Shown: positions 57,227-64,000 of the stretch, in pieces
How the letters are laid out: each line of letters begins with the position of its first letter
Numbering within the stretch: position 1 is the stretch's first letter
Translations under genes and position numbers: made by a program
The notes under the pieces: model-generated
Told to the model about the DNA's origin: nothing
Databases searched by the model: none
Seen by the model: only the letters and a program-made list of their open reading frames with translations
Source: Kitagawia praeruptora
Taxonomy: Eukaryota > Streptophyta > Magnoliopsida > Apiales > Apiaceae
Assembly: GCA_037693485.1 (NCBI GenBank)
Contig: CM075346.1
Location: forward strand, 128,638,001 to 128,702,000
Length of the DNA: 64,000 nt
Direction: 5' to 3'

Positions 57227-58280
57227 TGTAACAACCCGAATTTTCAAAATAAAATTTTTATTATTATTTTACATTGACCGATAGGTGTGATGAGAGAAGA
57301 GAATAATTAAATATTATTTTATAATATTTATTCGATTGTGGAGCATTTATGTGGTTAAATGTTGTTTGTGTATGACTAAGTGGAAAGTGGATTTGTTTAA
57401 AGATTGTGAATTAAGTCAATGAGACTTAATTGCTAATGACTATGTGAGTTATTTGAATTGCTTGATATGTATATGTGACTTAACTGCCTAAGTCATTATG
57501 TGAATCTATGAATTTGGATACATGTCATATTGTTAACTACTACGTGTATCTATGCTAAGTTGAGTTGTGAATTTTTTTTGATGATTTTAAAAGATTAAAA
57601 TACTATTTATATTTCACTCTAACATTTTTATAAAATCATTGGAGTGAGTAAAAATCATGAAACTTTCCATGTTATCATCCTCTCATAATTAGAGACTTTT
57701 TAAAAATATAGGATTAATTTATTTTTTTATCCTAAGTATCTTATAGTGATTTTACAATACTTATTCTTTTAAATAATCAAAACTTGTAAAATCATTATCT
57801 TCGTAAAATATTGTTAATGTTTAAAATTGTGTTTAAAGTACAAGTTCTTGTCCCGATACGTTGGAAATCTTATTTTTGACCTTTGATTTTATCAAAGTTA
57901 TTTTATCAAATCATAAACCTGATTTATTATTGATAACACAATGGAACCTTGCTTATTATCGATTCTACACTTGATAACCATATCATTGTCACTTTATGAA
58001 CCTGATAAAGTTTATTGTTGTTTTATTCGCATTTACTGACCATTGGCTCATTATCTTGCTATCTAACCTTTTACAACTAGACTAGAAGCATCTGTCGCTC
58101 AGTTATTCAAAGTTTTTATCGGAAGTCGCTATAAATTGTTGACATAAATATCAAAAATCCTTTTATAAAGCTGTCAAGGAGAATTCCTTTTTGAATGTTG
58201 TAAACCTCTTTCCTATTTAGAAATTATCGTTATAAACATTTGAAAATGATATCCTTGACCCCGGATTTAGGGGTGTTACA
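57227..58280 (-). mobile_element. Solo LTR of a second Ty3-like family
   Basis: 1054 bp; the minus strand starts TGTAACACCCCTAAATCCGG and ends ATTCGGGTTGTTACA, ends known from plant Ty3/gypsy LTRs. Flanked by a 5-bp duplication ttttc (57222-57226 and 58281-58285). No internal domain remains, so it arose by LTR-LTR recombination. Nested within the E6 LTR. Confidence 0.88.
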
Positions 58281-58293
58281 TTTTCCATCATAT

Positions 58294-58296
58294 ATC

Positions 58297-58328
<32 letters not shown>

Positions 58329-58341
58329 CACACACACATAA
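58294..58341. repeat. AC/TA microsatellite
   Basis: Compound run of ac, ta and ac dinucleotides inside the E6 LTR, shortly followed by a 13-base C homopolymer at 58383-58395. Confidence 0.9.
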
Positions 58342-58671
58342 TCCATGCATATATAATGATTATCCACTATAACAGAGGTTGTCCCCCCCCCCCCCGATGT
58401 TTAGGAGTTATCCAAAAGTCAGTTAGGGCGATATCCGTTCTCATACAATTTAGGAGGCGGTTAGCCCAATTCCCATATAATACCCACACATGGGGTTCAA
58501 ACATCTGAACCCCGCATCAGATTCCAGATTCTTCATCAGTATACTTCCAAGGCATATTGGGCCAAAGCATATATACCTAGCCCAACCTATCCATCCACAT
58601 CTACATTACACGAGCCCGTAACCTTAATGGACCTAACTAAATCAAGCCTAAAGTGAATTTTGGTCACAACA

Positions 58672-58743
58672 ATCACATAGGCATATTATAGACCGTTTGG
58701 CATGTTTCTAATTTGATTGAAACAATATATTATAATAAATTAT
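58672..58743. other. Short intergenic gap before E7
   Basis: Seventy bases between two elements. The last five, attat (58739-58743), would be the E7 target duplication; the partner lies outside the window. Confidence 0.4.
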
Positions 58744-59797
58744 TGTTGGTCCCGGAGTATTGCAGAGGGGGGGTTGAATGCAATACTGATAAAATCGAAT
58801 CTTTAAATCAACAACAAAGATAAAGATTATAGATTATCAGTATATGTATGCAAGCAATAAGTGAAACAAGATTTCTCACAAAATATATGTTTTATTTATT
58901 TTGTGTGAAGTGTTGCTACAACCTGGAGAGAGTGTTTCTCCAGCTTCGATATCTCAAGAGATACAAATTGCTTCGTGTGCGTACATGAATAGAAAAGAAT
59001 CTAAGATGTATCTAAGTAGACTAAGATACTCTGTTGTCCTTATCGCATAGGGTGTTGAGTTGCTGTCGTTTTCAAGTGGCAGCTCATTACAATTTGCATC
59101 CCATGTGACTTTCCCAAATTGCTATACAGACATGATAAACCTTATAAGTAAAGCAACCTAGATTCTTTCTATTTCTAGTTAATACAATTCTAGTAGATGT
59201 GGATATTACATACTCCTTGAATTGACCAGCTTTGTTTTGTGAATCTCTTAAGCTTCTGTCGTAGTCTTGCAGGTCTGCTACAAACGATAGTGTGTTGCAG
59301 CAAATCTGTTTCTTGAACATGTAACCTGTCACGGGCTTTGACTGAGAAAATACTCAATTCAAATAATTCAAGGTGACAGTAACCTTAACCGTAGAGTCTG
59401 CTATCAAAGGAATATTCAGTGGTTGACAGTACGAGCTCCCGCCAATGTTGCTGTCGGAACTCCAGACTTGCTGTCAAGTGTGAGAATGTTACTGTCTCTT
59501 GCTTCAGCCAATGTTGCTGTCAGATGTAGCTTTGTCGTGACTATGCAACATTTGTCTTCTTGTAACTCTATTGTCAGGGACATGACAGTAACTTTTATTC
59601 TTGCTGTCTTCTGGATGTATTCCTTGAGGCTTGAACAAATGTATGAACTTCTCCCAAATCATACAATTATTACATGACAGCAATTATTCGAATACGAAGA
59701 CATACTCTGGCTGTGACAGTATGTTCAACTTAGTAAAAACTAAGTACAGGGAAATATATTTAAGTTGTCTCTATGCTATCATCCATAAATCCCAACA
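58744..59797 (-). repeat. 3' LTR of E7
   Basis: 1054 bp. Eleven GACAGYA words or complements start at 59060, 59375, 59425, 59448, 59468, 59489, 59514, 59584, 59601, 59676 and 59715. A run of seven G (plus strand) at about 58767-58773 in cagaggggggg is shared with E4. Confidence 0.88.
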
Positions 59798-59811
59798 ATC
59801 TCCCCCAATTT
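59798..59811 (-). other. Polypurine tract of E7
   Basis: Plus strand atctcccccaattt, reading TTGGGGGAGAT on the minus strand just before the LTR. Confidence 0.88.
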
Positions 59812-59985
59812 GTTTTTATGGACAATAACAAACAAATTTACAATCAAAACGTGTTGACAACTTAACTAACATAGATCAGAATAGATGAAATACCATATCT
59901 GATAAATGTTAAAGAAAAATCTAGAACATGAAGCTTATGAATTAACTGCAAATTAATTGCTCCTATTGAATGAGAAAATCAGAGT

Positions 59986-62900
59986 TTAACTTAGCTTGAT
60001 TTTGGCAGTCTCCAGTTGTTCAGATTTTTTCCTCTCTTCTGAGAGCTCCATTTCTTGCTTTTCTAAGGTCTTCAACTAAAGCTTTTTCTTCTGATTATCT
60101 GGCATCATCTTCAATGTCTTCAATATACCATTGTATCACTCGAGAAGTAAATACTTCAGCATCTTTTAGATCAAACCAAGTTTCAAAATCATACGTGTAT
60201 GTTCTGAACTTCAGAATTCCTTGGATGAACTTGAACCTCCTTCCAGGAAAAACATTTAAGGATACTCTTCTTTTTCTGTCTGGCTTTGGATCTTCATCTC
60301 TCCTTTGATCAAATATTTCTTCTAGTTCCCAAGAAACTAGCATTTCGAGCTTATGAACAGATCCAACAACTTTCCAGTAGAGATCCTTCAGTATACTGGT
60401 CCTCAATTTGTGAAAACAATCAACATAGATTTCTTTCTTATCATCCTTGATTCTCAGAGGATCATCCAGTACACAGGGCTAATAACCTGCTTCCTCACTC
60501 AATAGCTTGTTGATTTTCTTGTAGCTTTCCTTCAGTTGAGCTTCTAGGTCTTCAGCACTTTGTTTGGCAAATGTGGCAGGTTTGGTAGATTGGGATGATT
60601 TAGCTTTAGCAGGCTGATAAGCTTGTTCTGCTTCATATTCAGCCATGCCAGCCTTTGTAAAGGGGCAATGTGTTGCTACAAGGTCAACATCAGGCATTGG
60701 TTCCCCATCAGAACTAACTTCAAGGTCTGCATCATCATGTGCTCTCCAGTCACCATACATCTCATAGAATTCAGCATATCTTTGAGCATAGTATTCTTTG
60801 ACATGCTCTAAGATACTGTTGGAAACATCTTGGTCTGTTTCCATGAGGGTGATCATCCTTTCCAAAACGAAGAAATCAATTCTTCTCTTTACCTTAACCG
60901 TTTTGCATGAAAGATCATGCCTGTCTACCACATGTGAAACTATCTCCATAGTGAAGTCTGGTTCTACAATTATACGTGTAGTTCCACAATCCTTGAGATC
61001 ATACTTGCGTACGTCTTTGTTGATTGGGTCCAGTTCCACTGAGACAGATGTAATGCTCCCATCAATTGACTTTTTCAATAGTTCAAAACTATTTACTTTT
61101 CTCTTATCAATGGGCTTCTCTGTCAAAACTGCTCCATGCTTCTTTTTCTTTGCTGCTGCAACTGTCTTCCCTTTTATCTTGGTTGCACAATAGGCTTGTG
61201 CTCTTGTCTTTCTTCTGTTAGATGAGAAATTCTTGACAAGCTTTCGTACCTTGACAGTTTCTTCAAGTTGACCCTTGACAGCATCTTTCATGACAGCAAC
61301 TTTGACAGCTTCGATTGTTTGGCTCTTGACAGCATCTTTCACTTGGGTGTCTTCAGCCATTCTGATATTATCCTTGTTAACAGTATCTTTTTCAGCATTA
61401 AAACATTCAACTACCAGTCTCAAGATACTTGCCTCCAAGGCTTCAAAAATTTCTGACTCCCCTTCATCATTAACAGCATCTTTCTTTTCAGTACTGGGAG
61501 TTATTTGCTATTCTTGGGTAGCATCCATCTGAGTTTGTGTAGCAACATTCTCAGATGCTTCACTTCTAGAACTCCTGATATTTCTAGGTTCACCACTTCC
61601 TCCAAATTCATTCTCATCATCATCCAGAGTATCATCATAGTGGCAGCTTCCTCTCATCTTGGCATTAGCATAAGAGATCAGGTTCTTTATGATTGGGCTA
61701 ATTTCCTCATCTCTTTTTGCTAATAGCCTATGAATATCTTTGACAGCTTTAACTTTGTCATTGGTGATACTGGATTTGAGAAGTTTCTTCAGCACTGTCA
61801 TGATTGTTTCAGTGCTTAGTCCTGAGACTCCATCCAATGGTAAGAAATCCAACTTTTTTGCTCCTGCCTTTGTGATCCTTCTGAAACACACACCATAAGG
61901 ATTTTGAATCACCTCAGGGAGTTTGTCTTCAACCATCCTTTTAATTTATGCTATCAGACTATCATTGAAGGTTGTTGAATTTCTGACTACCAGGGTTCCA
62001 AGGACTTGGAGTACTCTAGCATGCAAACTTTGTAAAAGTTGCATTGTGATGAATATGGTCAAACGGTTCTTCAAATAGACCAGAACAGCCCACCTTCTTT
62101 CCAAGTTGATTCTCACAGAGATACTTATTACTTTGCTCTTCAGTGTTGATGCCAATTTTGTAAAATCTCCCCCTGCTTCACTAATTGATTCATCCACCAA
62201 CTTACTGAACTCTTCATCTTTGTTGTTCAAAGTACTCTCCATATGATCAACCATCATCAGTTCTGCATCTTCAAGGGCGTATTCACTTCCATCTGACCAG
62301 ATAGTTCCAGTAGACACGTTCATATACTCAGGCATTTTGCCTTTGCCTTTAGCCAGAGCATTTTGAATTTCTTTTTCTCTCCATTCCTTCTGCAACTTCT
62401 GGAATGGAGCTTCGACTTCCTCAGGATGTGGCTCATTGATTTTCAGTGGAGGCAATACTGTTCTTTTAGACTTTTGAGTCCCCTTTAATTGCTACAACAC
62501 TTCCTTGGACAATAACACTGCCTGACCATCTATTTCAATTTCAAACAATTCACCATCTCTTGCTGCCTTTAGTTCTTCACCAAAGTTTTTTTCTTCTTTC
62601 TCTTGCTCCCCCTCACTTTCATCTCCATATTTTTCTTCCAAAACAACTTGCTCCCCCTCACTTGTAGCTCCACCTTGTTTCTCCTTCTCTACCAGGTTTG
62701 CCTCATTTTGATCTACCACTTTATCTCCCTTACCTTCATTCTGATCTACCATTTTCTCCCCCTTAGTTGAGTTGGTAGCACTAAGGATGGCAGAGAATGA
62801 AAGAAGAGTTTGTTGAATATCAGCAAAACCAGTAGCTACCATAGTGGACAGAGCATCAAGTTTAGCTTCCATGGATGCACATCTGCCCTCAAGGGATTTC

Positions 62901-64000
62901 AACCTTGATTCATCTTGTTTAGAAGGACCACCAGTTCTCAACCTTTTTGGACATAAAGGAAGAAACTGGGGCAAGGAGGCTATAGGGTTTTTCACACACT
63001 CATTATTTTTCTGAGTGATCTCATCACTCCTCACAGAATGACTCTCAAGGCCTAGTGCCTTTGTGTGTGGGGTTCCCTCAAGTTCACTCTGGACATGCTC
63101 AAGTCCCTCACCTTTTGCCAGCTCGTTTGGCTGCCTCTCATTTTTATGCTCACCTCTCTTTTCTTTTATCTCGCTTTTTCTTTTCACTCCCTCACTCATC
63201 TTAGATGCATGCATTTTAGTTGAAGAAGTAGAATGCTTAGATTGTACCTTCAAAGCAGAGATAGTTAGTTGATCATCATCTGAAGCATCTTCAACAATTA
63301 CAGTATCATGATCAAGCTTTGTAGAGGTGACAGCATCTTTACCCAAAATGTTACTGTCCACAGGTGGGTTGACAGCAACTTTTGTGGTGTCTTTGACAGC
63401 AGCTGAGCCTGTGACAGCAACTTCCTGAAGGTTAGTTGCTCTTTGGAGTTCGACCAAGATGTTGGCTGTTTCATTTTCTGGCAGAGTACCATCTTGATCT
63501 AGCTCAGTGTTTGAGTGAGTGGTGTCCATTTCACTTTGAGAAATGGGTTCTTGTGGACCACTTGATGGGGGCTCATCCATGACTTGAGATGGATGATCAA
63601 AACCTGAAGGGATTGGACTGTCACCTTTTCTAGGTTGTTGAGAAGAAACAATTGATGGATTAGAGAATAAAGAAGATGATGGTTTAGAAGAGATTTTTGG
63701 CTGTTCCACAGGGGTAACTTGTGGAACATCAAAAGTAGAAGTTTCACGACCCTCACTGTGTCCTATCTCTGTGTGCATTTCTGCAAGTGTAGGCTCCTCA
63801 TGAGTGAGTACATGAGGTTGTGCTGACTCTTTACAGGATGCCTTGGGAGATAGGCCAGCTTCAATAGATACTTCTTATTGAGAAGAAGCACCTAGGGATG
63901 TGTTTGATTCCCTTTTATCCTCCACAGCCTTTTGTGAGACCGTGGGGTGGCTGACAGTGGCTTTGGTCCTCTTAGCTCTCTTCTTCTTAGGCTCAAGAGG
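59986..64000 (-). pseudogene. E7 env-like frame, five in-frame stops, 5' end outside window
   Basis: One minus-strand frame runs from the window edge to about 60090 with stops at 63877-63875 (TAA), 62494-62492 (TAG), 61948-61946 (TAA), 61510-61508 (TAG) and 60481-60479 (TAG), then TAA at 60097-60095. A one-base shift near 60075 leads to a natural-looking end (SEERKKSEQLETAKIKLS, TAA 59988-59986). Content: basic KKRRAKR region, S/P-rich part, a helical segment (RLKSLEGRCASMEAKLDALS), E-rich stretches, and a C-terminal domain (YDLKDCGTTRIIVEPDFTM, RRIDFFVLERMITLME). No membrane segment is evident. The GACAGYA word recurs in its coding DNA near 61277, 61292, 61328, 63330, 63351, 63370 and 63414. 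Non-functional copy. Confidence 0.7.

Larger units (their letters stand above)
56779..58671 (-). repeat. 5' LTR of E6, interrupted by a solo LTR
   Basis: Minus-strand LTR starts TGTTGTGACCAAAATT at 58671 and ends TTTTCCTCACAACA at 56779. Subtracting the nested solo LTR and its duplicated target, the original LTR was about 834 bp. Confidence 0.75.
58744..64000 (-). mobile_element. E7: Sirevirus-like element, 3' half only in window
   Basis: Minus-strand 3' LTR, polypurine tract and env-like frame are present; pol, gag and the 5' LTR lie beyond 64000. The LTR start (TGTTGG), the TTGGGGGAGAT tract and the conserved C7 stretch near the LTR end match E4's layout. Confidence 0.88.

Noticed and set aside
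58383..58395. 13-base C run as a functional site
   Set aside because: Most likely a slippage-prone homopolymer or sequencing artefact beside a microsatellite.

Overview
This window looks like a repeat-rich stretch of a large eudicot plant nuclear genome. It carries layered LTR retrotransposons, plant-type MITEs, Helitron ends, a spliced subtilase gene with plant cucumisin-type structure, and tRNA-iMet primer sites (TGGTATCAGAGC) behind the LTRs. No species can be fixed from the sequence; an asterid is a guess. Only one intact host gene is visible, a 59-codon gene on the minus strand at 20580-20759 that I read as APC/C subunit CDC26. A second host gene, a cucumisin-like subtilase (21491-32771, plus strand), is a pseudogene broken by point lesions and by two copia insertions.

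Left part (1-20559). A 12.3-kb Sirevirus-like Ty1/copia element (E1, 260-12586, plus, TSD gttag) sits inside Helitron-related repeats whose 3' end is at 14282. Then follow a hAT-type non-autonomous element with an 8-bp TSD and an internal 176-bp tandem array (14561-15742), a Tourist-like MITE (16013-16406), degenerate MITE-like stretches, a small hAT MITE (18716-18971), a second Helitron 3' end (19672) and a 443-bp foldback element (20117-20559) that ends 20 bp beyond the CDC26 stop codon.

Middle part (20560-36700). CDC26 and the subtilase pseudogene are divergent. The subtilase holds E2 (22203-25132, plus, in intron 3, an internally deleted copia with one open 588-codon ORF and no reverse transcriptase) and E3 (25909-30916, minus, in an exon, near-identical LTRs, one stop codon in gag). 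Beyond it lie an 846-bp terminal-inverted-repeat element, a 5'-truncated RTE-type LINE (minus) and a 1.3-kb element with long inverted ends and a C-rich core.

Right part (36700-64000). An old copia (E5, plus) is split by a young 14.1-kb Sirevirus-like element (E4, 38106-52236, minus, TSD gtttt) with intact gag and pol and a very long env-like frame. E5 is followed by a Ty3-like fragment (E6, minus) whose LTR carries a solo LTR of another family (57227-58280, TSD ttttc), and by the 3' half of a third Sirevirus-like element (E7, 58744 to beyond the window, minus).

The most interesting pattern is shared by the three Sirevirus-like elements. Each has its own short DNA word repeated many times in its LTR and again in other parts of the element: AAACNCTG in E1, TTCTCGAA in E4, GACAGYA in E7. 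Each also encodes a long soluble-looking env-like protein after pol. This recalls the motif-plus-antisilencing-protein system of VANDAL transposons, and the E4 word also fits a paired heat-shock-element core. Both readings are hypotheses.
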